Source of the DNA: Cryomorphaceae bacterium
GTDB taxonomy: Bacteria > Bacteroidota > Bacteroidia > Flavobacteriales_D > Crocinitomicaceae
Assembly (NCBI GenBank): GCA_027490665.1
Contig: JAIXXP010000028.1
Coordinates: forward strand, 1-35,244
Length of the DNA stretch: 35,244 bases
Reading direction: 5' to 3'
Shown: positions 17,321 to 25,528 of the stretch, in pieces
Position numbering within the stretch: the first letter of the stretch is position 1
How the letters are laid out: each line of letters begins with the position of its first letter
The notes under the pieces: generated by a model
Databases searched by the model: none
Told to the model about the DNA's origin: nothing
Seen by the model: only the letters and a program-made list of their open reading frames with translations
Made by a program: the position numbers and the translations under genes

Positions 17321-18823
17321 ATGGACTTATACACCTCCAAACAACGTTGGAAACTCCTGCTTATCATATTGGCGCTTGCCGTGGTCGGCGGGTCCTTGTT
17401 TTACTCCAACCAAAGCATTCAAAAAATTGGCGGCCGAGAGCGCACAAAAGCGCGTCAATGGGCACTCGCTTTGCGCAAAAAGGCAGAATTAGTAGATCTA
17501 AATAGCGAAATCTTCACCGCGCTGCAAGAAAAAGAACGTCAAAAAATGGCTTTAGTGGTTAGGGCCAACCGAACGCTACTAGATGCTTCTGACCTCAGCA
17601 TGAGCCAAGATGTCGATTTTGCGCTCGAAATCATTGAGGCAAACAAGGACATCCCTTTCATCTTGTTGAATGACGACGGCAGCATTTCTCAATTCAGAAA
17701 TATCGATACAAACACCTCAAAACCAGCCATACTCCAATTGGCAAAATCCTGGATCGATGAAGGCCGAAGTTATCAGATTCAAGTTTTTGAGGATATGTAC
17801 ATGACCCTTTGTCATGGGTTTTCTCAAGAATTGCTGCGTTTACAAACGCATTCAGACTCTTTGATCCGCTCTTTTAATGCCGACCTCACTGATCAAAAAA
17901 GCTTGGTGCCGGTCTTGCTCTATGACCCGCAAAGCAAAAAAGTTGAAGCCAGTAATTTGGATCAAAAAGAATTGTCACCGTCGAAAATCAAACGCACCAT
18001 TCAGGAAATGACGGCCAGATATCAGCCTATCGAACTGACGATTAAAGGCAGTAAAAAACTACTCTATTTAAAGGACAGCGAAGAAGTCAAGCAACTCTTT
18101 TGGTTGCCATATCTTCAATTTGGGGTATTGGGCTTGTTGGTGTTTGTGGGTTACTTGCTTTTCTCGATGTACCGCAAAGCTGAACAAAACCAAGTGTGGG
18201 CCGGTATGGCTAAAGAAACTGCACATCAATTAGGTACGCCGCTTTCCTCTATGATGGCATGGGTGGCGCACCTCGAACAACAAGCCATTGACCCCATGAT
18301 TCCGCGCGAAATGCACAAAGACCTCGAGCGCCTAGAAAAAATCACCGATCGCTTCTCTAAAATCGGCTCTGGGGCCAAACTAATTGAGGGTGATCTCGCT
18401 GCTACCATCGAAAACAACCTCCTGTACCTCAAAGCGCGGCTTTCTCAAAAAGTAGAGATGCAATTCGAACTAGACGGTGAGCGCCCTTTAATGGTATTGC
18501 ACAATGCCTCTTTAATAGAATGGGTGGTCGAAAACATTTGCAAAAATGCGGTGGACGCCATGGAAGGAATTGGCACGCTGCGCATACATATTCAAGAAGT
18601 GGCAGAATGGGTGCACATCGATATTTCAGATACCGGAAAGGGCCTTACACCCAAACAATTCAAAACCATTTTTGAACCCGGTTACTCTACCAAAAAACGC
18701 GGCTGGGGGCTAGGCTTAACGCTGGTCAAGCGGATTGTCGAAGAATACCATAAGGGAAAGGTATTTGTACTGCAATCTGAGCCCGACAAAGGCACAACTT
18801 TTCGGATCTCTATTCCGCATTAA
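17321..18823 (+). CDS. Orphan membrane sensor histidine kinase
   Basis: 500 residues. A first membrane helix (about 10-28), a periplasmic sensor region of about 230 residues with a coiled-coil-like start, and a second helix (about 264-283) lead into the kinase core. H-box: KETAHQLGTPLSS with H302 as the likely phospho-acceptor. The ATPase domain has the N-box NICKNAVDAM (405-414), G1 DTGKGL (437-442), the F-box region FEPGYSTKKR (451-460) and G2 GWGLGL (461-466), all intact. The HQLGTPLSS form of the H-box is common in Bacteroidota kinases. No response regulator gene lies in the window, so its partner is elsewhere. A TAAATTCG promoter-like box sits four bases before its ATG. Confidence 0.9.
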   Translation: MDLYTSKQRWKLLLIILALAVVGGSLFYSNQSIQKIGGRERTKARQWALALRKKAELVDLNSEIFTALQEKERQKMALVVRANRTLLDASDLSMSQDVDFALEIIEANKDIPFILLNDDGSISQFRNIDTNTSKPAILQLAKSWIDEGRSYQIQVFEDMYMTLCHGFSQELLRLQTHSDSLIRSFNADLTDQKSLVPVLLYDPQSKKVEASNLDQKELSPSKIKRTIQEMTARYQPIELTIKGSKKLLYLKDSEEVKQLFWLPYLQFGVLGLLVFVGYLLFSMYRKAEQNQVWAGMAKETAHQLGTPLSSMMAWVAHLEQQAIDPMIPREMHKDLERLEKITDRFSKIGSGAKLIEGDLAATIENNLLYLKARLSQKVEMQFELDGERPLMVLHNASLIEWVVENICKNAVDAMEGIGTLRIHIQEVAEWVHIDISDTGKGLTPKQFKTIFEPGYSTKKRGWGLGLTLVKRIVEEYHKGKVFVLQSEPDKGTTFRISIPH

Positions 18824-18873
18824 ACCTACCGTCTATATTATTCTAACTATCTTTATCGCAGAAAAATTTACTT

Positions 18874-19650
18874 ATGGAAGCGCTTATCCTGACTGAAATC
18901 CGCAATCAAATTGCCTTTTTAACCATCAACCGACCACAGCAACTCAATGCACTCAATAAAGACACTATTGCCGCACTCCATGCCGCACTAGCAGCAGCCG
19001 ATACCGACCCAAATGTGGGCGTTATTATCCTGACCGGCAGTGGCGAAAAAGCATTTGTAGCTGGTGCCGACATCAAAGAATTTGCCGATTTCAGCATTGC
19101 CGAAGGCGGTGCACTCGCGCAAACAGGTCAGCAAACCCTTTTTGACTTCATTGAGCAACTCGGCACGCCAGTTATTGCCGCGGTGAACGGTTTTGCACTT
19201 GGTGGTGGTCTAGAACTTGCCATGGCAGCACATATTCGCATCGCGAGCAGCAACGCCAGAATGGGCTTGCCCGAAACCTCACTTGGCGTCATTCCTGGTT
19301 ACGGCGGCACCCAACGCTTGGCCCAACTCGTCGGGCGCGGCAAAGCCAACGAAATCATCTTTACCGCGGGTATGCTCAAGGCAGATGAAGCCCTACAATG
19401 GGGCTTGGTCAATGCAGTTGTTGAACAAGCAGACCTTCTTGCAAGTTGTGAAGCAATGGCTCAAAAAATACTAAGCAACTCGCCAATGGCTATTGCAGCG
19501 GCTATTCGCTGTGTCAATGCTGGCTTTGCCAGTGGCGTCAATGGCTACGAGGTAGAAATCGAAGAATTCGGCAAAAGCTTTGGCACCAAAGATTTCAAAG
19601 AAGGTACCACCGCATTTTTAGAAAAACGCAAGCCGAATTTCAGAGGCTAA
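18874..19650 (+). CDS. Enoyl-CoA hydratase (crotonase family)
   Basis: 258 residues, the usual length for a single-domain crotonase. It hydrates 2-trans-enoyl-CoA to 3-hydroxyacyl-CoA in fatty acid or amino acid degradation. The oxyanion hole regions are AFVAGADIKEF (60-70) and NGFALGGGLELA (105-116). The two catalytic glutamates are E114 and E134 (LPETSLGVIPGYGGTQRL), both present. The C-terminal FLEKRKPNF is typical of the family. The flippase gene begins three bases after its stop, so the two are probably co-transcribed despite unrelated roles. Acyl-chain preference cannot be assigned. Confidence 0.93.
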   Translation: MEALILTEIRNQIAFLTINRPQQLNALNKDTIAALHAALAAADTDPNVGVIILTGSGEKAFVAGADIKEFADFSIAEGGALAQTGQQTLFDFIEQLGTPVIAAVNGFALGGGLELAMAAHIRIASSNARMGLPETSLGVIPGYGGTQRLAQLVGRGKANEIIFTAGMLKADEALQWGLVNAVVEQADLLASCEAMAQKILSNSPMAIAAAIRCVNAGFASGVNGYEVEIEEFGKSFGTKDFKEGTTAFLEKRKPNFRG

Positions 19651-19653
19651 GCC

Positions 19654-21117
19654 ATGAGCAACCCGATCCGCAAATTAGTTGGCCAAACCGCCATTTATGG
19701 CCTACCCTCCATCTTAGGAAGGCTGCTCAACTATTTGTTGGTTCCGCTCCACACCTACTATTTTGCCCAAACCGCCGACTACGGCGTCATTTCTGAGCTT
19801 TATGCTTGGGTTGCCTTTTTAATTGTCTTGCTCACCTTTGGGATGGAAACCGCGTTTTTTCGCTTTTTGCAAAACGAAGCCGACAAAGACAAAGCCTACA
19901 GCGCCGCATTTTGGTCGGTAGTTGGTATCAACGGTCTTTTCTATTTAGTGCTGCTCTACTTCAACAATGACATCGCCAATGCCCTGCTGTTTGAAGGTCA
20001 CAACGAATACGTCGTGCTACTGGGTACAATCGTGATGATAGACGCTATTACCGCCTTGCCGCTTGCGCGTCTCAGAGCCGAAGAAAAAGCACTGCGATTT
20101 GCATCGATACAAATGACCAGTATTGGGCTCAACATTGCACTCAACGTAATTGCTATGGTCTTCTTTTTTAGTGCCGAGCGCCCTGAAGAAGGCATCTTAT
20201 TCATCCTTTTAGCCAACCTCATTTCCTCTTTAGCCAAGCCACTCTTGCTCTACGACAGCATCTTTAAAGTGCTTTTTATCCGAGACTGGAGCCTTTACAA
20301 ACGCATGTGGCGCTACGCGATTCCGCTCGTCATTGCTGGTTTTGCAGGCATCATCAATGAAACCTTTGACCGCATTTTACTCAAGCACTTACTCTACGAC
20401 CCTGCTGTGCCCGAAACATTGAGCTATGCAGAGTCTCAAGTAGGGATCTACAGTGCGTGTTACAAACTCGCTATGCTCGTGACCATTATTTTACAAGCCT
20501 ACCGCTATGCTGCCGAGCCGTTTTTCTTCAAACAAATGCAAAACCAAGACCGCAATACCGTTTATGTGCGCATCATGAACATTTTTGTTGCAATGGTGTG
20601 TACAGTTTTTTTATTGGTGAGTCTGAACCTCGATATTTTCAAACATTTTATTCAAAAAGAAGCTTATTGGGAAGGCTTAAAGGTGGTGCCCATCTTGCTG
20701 CTCGCCAATGTATTTCTTGGTATTTACTACAACCAAAGTATCTGGTACAAACTCAGCGGTAAAACCCAATACGGCGCCTATATTACTATTGTTGGGGCCA
20801 TTCTTACTATCGCAATTAATGTGTATTACATTCCGCAATTCCAATACATGGCCAGCGCTTGGGCTACCTTAATTGTCTACGCCACCCAAATGCTGCTTTC
20901 TTATTGGCTCGGACAGCGCCACTTTCCTATTCCTTACAACGTGAAAAAATTCTTACTGTATTTAGGTATGAGCATATTGTTGTTCTGGATTGGCAGCCAA
21001 ATTCAATTTTCCAAAGCGATCATCAATCACTTCCTACACAACCTGCTCGTCCTCTTTTTTATGGGCTTCGCTTTTGTACTTGAAAAAAACAACCTTCGCA
21101 GCAGCATCGCACACTAA
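19654..21117 (+). CDS. Polysaccharide (Wzx/MATE-type) flippase
   Basis: 487 residues with about 12-14 hydrophobic helices and few charged stretches. The opening GQTAIYGLPSILGRLLNYLLVPLHTYY region (8-34) is typical of the oligosaccharide flippase branch of the MOP superfamily. Such proteins move lipid-linked sugar units or related lipids across the inner membrane. No polymerase or glycosyltransferase cluster surrounds it, although one GT4 gene lies 2.3 kb upstream, so the substrate is unknown. Its ATG follows the enoyl-CoA hydratase stop by three bases. Candidate roles are O-antigen-like glycan export or exopolysaccharide export. Confidence 0.88.
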   Translation: MSNPIRKLVGQTAIYGLPSILGRLLNYLLVPLHTYYFAQTADYGVISELYAWVAFLIVLLTFGMETAFFRFLQNEADKDKAYSAAFWSVVGINGLFYLVLLYFNNDIANALLFEGHNEYVVLLGTIVMIDAITALPLARLRAEEKALRFASIQMTSIGLNIALNVIAMVFFFSAERPEEGILFILLANLISSLAKPLLLYDSIFKVLFIRDWSLYKRMWRYAIPLVIAGFAGIINETFDRILLKHLLYDPAVPETLSYAESQVGIYSACYKLAMLVTIILQAYRYAAEPFFFKQMQNQDRNTVYVRIMNIFVAMVCTVFLLVSLNLDIFKHFIQKEAYWEGLKVVPILLLANVFLGIYYNQSIWYKLSGKTQYGAYITIVGAILTIAINVYYIPQFQYMASAWATLIVYATQMLLSYWLGQRHFPIPYNVKKFLLYLGMSILLFWIGSQIQFSKAIINHFLHNLLVLFFMGFAFVLEKNNLRSSIAH

Positions 21118-21163
21118 TTGAACATTTTCTGCGTTAGGGTGTTTATTTAGCTACCGAAACGCT

Positions 21164-21171
21164 TAACTTTG
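21164..21171 (+). promoter_or_regulatory. -7 promoter box directly before dxs
   Basis: TAACTTTG, an exact match to the Bacteroidota -7 consensus, lies five bases before the dxs ATG at 21177. A normal start site would give a leaderless or nearly leaderless mRNA. A TTG-type -33 box is not evident at the expected spacing. Confidence 0.4.
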
Positions 21172-21176
21172 TTCCT

Positions 21177-23135
21177 ATGTCAAATCACCCCTACAAGCCC
21201 GGGCCACTCCTTTCTCAAATTACTGTTCCGAGCGATTTGCGCACGAATTTCACAGAAGAACAACTCCCACAAGTTGCCCAAGAACTCCGTCAGTATATCG
21301 TTGATGTCATTTCAGAAATCGGCAATTCGCATTTTGGCGCCTCTTTAGGTGTGGTTGAACTCACAGTTGCTCTACATTACGCTTTCAATACCCCTGACGA
21401 CCAACTCGTCTGGGACGTCGGGCACCAGGCCTACGGTCACAAAATATTAACAGGGCGCCGCGAGCGTTTCCATACCAACCGTTTAAAAGGCGGCATTTCT
21501 GGCTTTCCAAAAAGATCAGAAAGCGAATACGACACCTTTGGTGTTGGCCACTCTTCCACTTCTATTTCTGCTGCTTTAGGCATGGCAGTTGCCAACCAAT
21601 ATAAAGGCGAAACACAGCGCCAACACATTGCAGTTATTGGCGACGGCGCCATGACCGCAGGTTTGGCTTTTGAAGGCCTCAACCACGCCGGTTTTGAAAA
21701 AGATGCCAACCTACTCGTTATTCTCAACGACAACTGCATGTCTATCGACCCTAATGTGGGCGCGCTCAAAGAATACCTCACTGACATCACCACCTCCCAT
21801 ACTTACAATAAAGTCAAAGACGAAGTCTGGAAACTACTCGGGAAGGTTTCTAAATTCGGGCCAGATGCCCAAACAATTGCTTCAAAAGTTTCGCATGCCT
21901 TGAAAGGCACGTTGCTCAAGCAGTCCAACCTATTTGAAGCCTTCAATTTTCGCTATTTTGGTCCTGTAGATGGCCACGACGTCATTGGTTTGGCTAAAGT
22001 ATTAGCCGACCTCAAAGACATCCCAGGCCCTAAAATCTTGCATTGTATTACCCGCAAAGGTGCGGGCTACAAATACGCTGAAGAAGGCAACCCAACCAAA
22101 TGGCATGCGCCAGGGGTTTTCAACAAAGAAACCGGCGAAATTGTCAAAATTGTACCTAAATCACCGCAACCGCCTAAATACCAAGACGTATTCGGCCATA
22201 GCATTGTTGAGCTCGCTGAAAAGAACGACAAAATCATGGGTGTTACGCCCGCCATGCCTTCTGGTTGCTCACTCAACATCATGATGCAAGCCATGCCAAA
22301 CCGCGCATTTGATGTCGGTATCGCCGAACAACACGCCGTTACTTTCAGTGCAGGTCTTGCTACCCAAGGAATGGTGCCATTTTGCAACATCTACTCTTCT
22401 TTTATGCAGCGCGCGTTTGACCAAGTCTTACACGATGTTGCGATCCAAAACCTCAATGTAGTTTTCTGCCTAGACCGCGGTGGCTTAGTTGGTGCCGACG
22501 GCGCTACACATCACGGCGCTTACGATCTTGCTTACATGCGCATGATACCGAACATGGTGGTGGCCGCTCCAATGAACGAAGAAGAACTGCGCAACCTCAT
22601 GTTCACCGCACAATTGCCCAATCAGGGGCCCTTCTCTATTCGCTACCCACGTGGCAACGGTGTCATGACCGAATGGAAAACTCCTTTTAAAGAAATCAAA
22701 ATTGGTGAAGGCCGCAAAGTAACTGCAGGCGATGACATCGCTATTTTATCCATTGGTCATCCGGGCAATTTTGCCCAAGAAGCCATTGACAAACTCAAAG
22801 GATCAGGTGTCTCAATTGCACACTACGACATGCGCTTTGTGAAGCCGCTAGACACCTTGCTTTTACACGAAATCTTCACTAAATTCAAGAAGGTGATTAC
22901 CATAGAAGACGGCTGCCTCATGGGCGGTTTTGGTTCTGCGGTTCTCGAATTTATGGTAGATCAAAAATACCAAGCAGAAGTCATTCGCTTAGGCATTCCA
23001 GACGAGTATATTCACCACGGAACCCAAGAAGAACTCTGGGCCGACTGCGGTTTTGATACCTCGTCTATCATCCGCACTATCTCTACTATTTTTAAACTCG
23101 ATCAAGAAAAAATTGCACAGCAAAACGTCGGTTAA
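21177..23135 (+). CDS. dxs: 1-deoxy-D-xylulose-5-phosphate synthase
   Basis: 652 residues. It catalyses the TPP-dependent condensation of pyruvate with glyceraldehyde 3-phosphate, the first step of the MEP isoprenoid pathway, in the cytoplasm. Visible features: an N-terminal transketolase half with SHFGASLGVVELTVALHYAF (51-70) and WDVGHQAYGHKILTGRR (79-95); the TPP/Mg motif from GDGAMTAG (155) to NDN (184-186); a central pyrimidine-binding half with DVGIAEQHAVTFSAGLA and the RGGLVGADGATHHG loop; and a C-terminal transketolase domain with ITIEDGCLMGGFGSAV. All key motifs are intact. It is slightly longer than many family members. It is followed after 42 bases by the transporter gene of the utilization locus, but a functional link is unlikely. 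Confidence 0.97.
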   Translation: MSNHPYKPGPLLSQITVPSDLRTNFTEEQLPQVAQELRQYIVDVISEIGNSHFGASLGVVELTVALHYAFNTPDDQLVWDVGHQAYGHKILTGRRERFHTNRLKGGISGFPKRSESEYDTFGVGHSSTSISAALGMAVANQYKGETQRQHIAVIGDGAMTAGLAFEGLNHAGFEKDANLLVILNDNCMSIDPNVGALKEYLTDITTSHTYNKVKDEVWKLLGKVSKFGPDAQTIASKVSHALKGTLLKQSNLFEAFNFRYFGPVDGHDVIGLAKVLADLKDIPGPKILHCITRKGAGYKYAEEGNPTKWHAPGVFNKETGEIVKIVPKSPQPPKYQDVFGHSIVELAEKNDKIMGVTPAMPSGCSLNIMMQAMPNRAFDVGIAEQHAVTFSAGLATQGMVPFCNIYSSFMQRAFDQVLHDVAIQNLNVVFCLDRGGLVGADGATHHGAYDLAYMRMIPNMVVAAPMNEEELRNLMFTAQLPNQGPFSIRYPRGNGVMTEWKTPFKEIKIGEGRKVTAGDDIAILSIGHPGNFAQEAIDKLKGSGVSIAHYDMRFVKPLDTLLLHEIFTKFKKVITIEDGCLMGGFGSAVLEFMVDQKYQAEVIRLGIPDEYIHHGTQEELWADCGFDTSSIIRTISTIFKLDQEKIAQQNVG

Positions 23136-23137
23136 AA

Positions 23138-23156
23138 CCAAATTATTGTAATTTGG
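23138..23156. promoter_or_regulatory. 19-bp perfect palindrome upstream of the transporter/regulator pair
   Basis: Arms CCAAATTA and TAATTTGG around a TTG centre, starting two bases after the dxs stop and ending 21 bases before the transporter ATG. It contains TTATTGTA (23143-23150), the half-site of the repeats before susC, but its symmetry centre differs from theirs. The opposite half-site at the expected spacing matches only 5 of 8. It could be an operator of the Nudix regulator, the site of another factor, or a weak hairpin after dxs; it is AT-rich with no T tract, which argues against a terminator. Confidence 0.45.
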
Positions 23157-23177
23157 ACCAAAACTTTAACGACTACC

Positions 23178-24602
23178 ATGCAAAAAACAAACTACAGCGC
23201 CTTCGGGACGCTCATTGTCATCTTTTTCTTTTGGGGCTTTGTAGCTGCTTCTAATTCTATTTTGATTCCTGTTTTTAAGAAAGCACTCACCCTTTCTCAA
23301 TTACAATCTCAGTTGATTGAATTCGCATTCTATGTGGCTTACACGGTAGGTTCCTTGCTTTATTTTGGTATATCAGGCGCGCTCAAACAAGACATCTTAA
23401 ATAAGATTGGGTACCGAAATGGCCTTGCCCTCGGCCTATTGATTTCTGCTGCCGGTACACTTCTTTTTATTCCTGCATCTGCCAATGGTGGTTCATTTCC
23501 ACTACTTCTCAGCGGTTTATTTATTGTTGGCTTAGGCTTCTCTTTACAACAAACAGCAGCCAACCCTTTAGCCATCCAGATGGGCGATCCTGCAAAAGGA
23601 AACGTGCGCCTCAGCATGGCTGGTGGTATCAATAACCTCGGTACTACAATTGGCCCCGTCATTCTATCATACGCCATTTTTGGCGGTCTCACAAAAGAAG
23701 ATACCGCTCTAGACTTAACGGCAGTACAAATGCCCTATATTATCCTCGGCGCAACGTTTGTTTTGGCTGCAGTATTCTTCAAATTTTCTTCGGTTCCAGA
23801 CTCGATCGGTGAAGAAAATCAAAATGAACCTGGACAACTTTTAAGTACACTTCGCGAACCACAAGTCATCTTAGCCATGATTGCTATTTTCTTGTACGTA
23901 GGTGTTGAAGTCGCTACTCAAAGTAACTTGCCAGAATTCATGAAACAACAATTGGGCAAGAGCGAAAGTGAAGTGGCACCATTTGTGTCTTTGTTTTGGG
24001 CCAGCATGATGATTGGGCGTTGGGCCTCAGCAGCAGGGGTGTTCGAAAAATCTAAATTATTCAATCGACTAATGGGTATTTTCTTGCCAATAGTCGCTTT
24101 TGGCATATTTGCACTTGCCAATACCATCGGAGGTTCGGATGTCTCTTCCTTTATGCCTTATATTGGTTTGGTTTTCGTACTCATCGCAGCCGACTTTATT
24201 TCTAATGGCAATCCTGTTCGTCAGATCATTCTTTATTCTTCGCTCGGTTCTTTAGCGCTCATTATTGGTATTTTCGGTTCAGGTTACGTGAGTGTATTTG
24301 CCTTTATTTCTGTCGGGTTATTTTGCAGTACACTTTGGCCTTGTATTTTTACACTCGGTATTGCGGGCATGGGAACAAAAACCAATATTGCCTCTAGCTT
24401 GATGATCTTAATGATCATGGGAGGTGGTGTAATTTCTGTGACACAAGGCTGGCTTTCAGACGACAGTCTTTTGGGCATCCAACAATCCTATTGGGTTGGT
24501 GTTGTGTGTTTTGCATACCTCATTTATTTTGCAATTCGCAGCTCAAGTATCCTCAAAAGCAAAGGAATTCATACCTTTGAAACCGCAAAAAGCGGACACT
24601 AA
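23178..24602 (+). CDS. FucP-type MFS sugar/H+ symporter, probably glucose
   Basis: 474 residues with about 12 membrane helices, of the FucP/GluP branch of the major facilitator superfamily. Diagnostic stretches are FFFWGFVAASNSILIPVFKK (16-35), FSLQQTAANPLAIQMGDP and LSMAGGINNLGTTIGP, followed by a C-terminal half with IASSLMILMIMGGGVISVTQG. The family imports fucose, glucose or galactose across the inner membrane with protons. In a locus with GH16 and GH3 enzymes, glucose released from beta-glucan is the likely substrate (inferred). Its TAA stop overlaps the ATG of the regulator gene by one base, suggesting translational coupling and joint control. Confidence 0.9.
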   Translation: MQKTNYSAFGTLIVIFFFWGFVAASNSILIPVFKKALTLSQLQSQLIEFAFYVAYTVGSLLYFGISGALKQDILNKIGYRNGLALGLLISAAGTLLFIPASANGGSFPLLLSGLFIVGLGFSLQQTAANPLAIQMGDPAKGNVRLSMAGGINNLGTTIGPVILSYAIFGGLTKEDTALDLTAVQMPYIILGATFVLAAVFFKFSSVPDSIGEENQNEPGQLLSTLREPQVILAMIAIFLYVGVEVATQSNLPEFMKQQLGKSESEVAPFVSLFWASMMIGRWASAAGVFEKSKLFNRLMGIFLPIVAFGIFALANTIGGSDVSSFMPYIGLVFVLIAADFISNGNPVRQIILYSSLGSLALIIGIFGSGYVSVFAFISVGLFCSTLWPCIFTLGIAGMGTKTNIASSLMILMIMGGGVISVTQGWLSDDSLLGIQQSYWVGVVCFAYLIYFAIRSSSILKSKGIHTFETAKSGH

Positions 24603-25303
24603 TGGGAATGTATAAAATTGAATTTCACGACTTTTTTACAGCAGCCTTCTCTGTAGACTGCATTATTTTTGGCTATGAAGCTGGGCAAATCAAAGCGCTA
24701 CTCATCAAGCGCGCCATGGAACCCTACGAAAACTTTTGGGCCATTCCCGGCGATCTAGTCTACCCAGACGAAGACCTCCCAGTAGCAGCAGAGCGCATCC
24801 TCAAAGAACTCACTGGGCTGGATCACATCCAAATGCACCAATCACAATCTTTTGGGCATCCGAAAAGACACCCGCAAGGGCGCGTCATTACCATTGCACA
24901 TTTTGCATTAGTGCGCATCGAAGATTTTCAGGTAAAAGCCTCCTCTTGGGCCGACGACATCAGTTGGGTGCCGCTCAATGAAGTGCCAGATCTCGCTTTT
25001 GACCACAACCACATCCTTGAAAGTACCTACGATATGCTCAAGCAAAAGCTGCAAAACGAACCTGTTTGTTTTGATTTATTGCCCGAGCGCTTCACCCTCA
25101 ATGAGTTTCAACAACTTTATGAATTCGCTTTTGAACAAGAAATGGACAAAGCTAACTTCAGAAAAAAAATCAAGTATATTCCACTAATTGCGCTCAACGA
25201 AAAACAAAAGAACGTCAAACACAGACCTGCAAAGCTTTTCACCTTTGACCGCGGCACCTACCAACAGCGTTTGTTGGCCAACGAGTACAGCTTTAAAATG
25301 TAA
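24602..25303 (+). CDS. Nudix-fold transcriptional regulator (NrtR/AraR type)
   Basis: 233 residues. An N-terminal Nudix domain (about 8-145) precedes a winged-helix domain (about 155-233). The Nudix box (51-73) is degenerate: it reads DLVYPDEDLPVAAE then RILKELTGL, so the core RExxEE has become R65-I66-x-x-E69-L70 and two catalytic glutamates are lost. The domain is therefore expected to bind a ligand rather than hydrolyse it, as in the NrtR family and Bacteroides AraR, which control NAD or sugar genes. Its place between a sugar symporter and susC suggests it represses this locus and responds to a sugar-derived metabolite (inferred). Best operator candidates are the 21-bp repeats at 25315, 25464 and 34406. 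An alternative in-frame ATG lies at 24608. Confidence 0.88.
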   Translation: MGMYKIEFHDFFTAAFSVDCIIFGYEAGQIKALLIKRAMEPYENFWAIPGDLVYPDEDLPVAAERILKELTGLDHIQMHQSQSFGHPKRHPQGRVITIAHFALVRIEDFQVKASSWADDISWVPLNEVPDLAFDHNHILESTYDMLKQKLQNEPVCFDLLPERFTLNEFQQLYEFAFEQEMDKANFRKKIKYIPLIALNEKQKNVKHRPAKLFTFDRGTYQQRLLANEYSFKM

Positions 25304-25314
25304 AAATTATTTAC

Positions 25315-25335
25315 TTATTGTATTTTTTACAATAA
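25315..25335. promoter_or_regulatory. Candidate operator 1 of the Nudix regulator
   Basis: A perfect 21-bp inverted repeat with arms TTATTGTA and TACAATAA around TTTTT, 12 bases after the regulator stop codon. The TTG at 25318-25320 can act as a -33 box for TATATTCG at 25342-25349 (21-base spacer), so bound protein would cover the promoter. The first 16 bases are identical to those of the repeat at 34406. Confidence 0.65.
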
Positions 25336-25349
25336 TGTTTGTATATTCG
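25318..25349 (+). promoter_or_regulatory. Upstream promoter P1 of the susC intergenic region
   Basis: TTG at 25318-25320 and TATATTCG at 25342-25349, close to the Bacteroidota TTG/TAnnTTTG pattern with one mismatch in the -7 box. It overlaps operator 1. A transcript from here would meet the hairpin at 25397-25424 within about 70-80 bases. Confidence 0.4.
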
Positions 25350-25396
25350 GCTATCGCTTTCACTCATAGTCGGGCGTAAAACAGGTTAATAATCAA

Positions 25397-25424
25397 AGAA
25401 ACGGAGAGGAGTGTCTCCGTTTCT
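25397..25424 (+). terminator. Intrinsic terminator or attenuator hairpin upstream of susC
   Basis: Perfect 11-bp stem (AGAAACGGAGA and TCTCCGTTTCT) with a six-base loop, followed by CTTTTG and then an AT-rich stretch. It can end the transporter-regulator transcript and would also end any transcript from P1. The T tract is short, so read-through into susC is possible. Confidence 0.7.
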
Positions 25425-25463
25425 CTTTTGATATATATCTGTTTTTCAAACACTTTTTCAAAC

Positions 25464-25484
25464 TTATTGTTATTTGTACAATAA
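25464..25484. promoter_or_regulatory. Candidate operator 2 of the Nudix regulator
   Basis: A 21-bp inverted repeat with outer arms TTATTGT and ACAATAA (7 of 7 paired), the same length and symmetry as operator 1. It contains the TTTG (25473-25476) that serves as -33 box of the susC promoter, so occupancy should block transcription of susC and the genes behind it. Confidence 0.65.
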
Positions 25485-25505
25485 TTTAATTTTTGCTTAT
25501 ATTTA
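25473..25505 (+). promoter_or_regulatory. susC promoter P2
   Basis: TTTG at 25473-25476 and TATATTTA at 25498-25505, spacer 21 bases, followed by ACCCA. The block TATATTTAACCCA recurs upstream of the last gene (34422). The -7 box ends 23 bases before the susC ATG. Confidence 0.55.
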
Positions 25506-25528
25506 ACCCACTCTAAAACTAATATTAC

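Noticed and set aside
25188..25379. 63-residue open frame across the end of the regulator gene and operator 1
   Set aside because: Out of frame with the regulator, no domain pattern, and it runs through the operator and P1.
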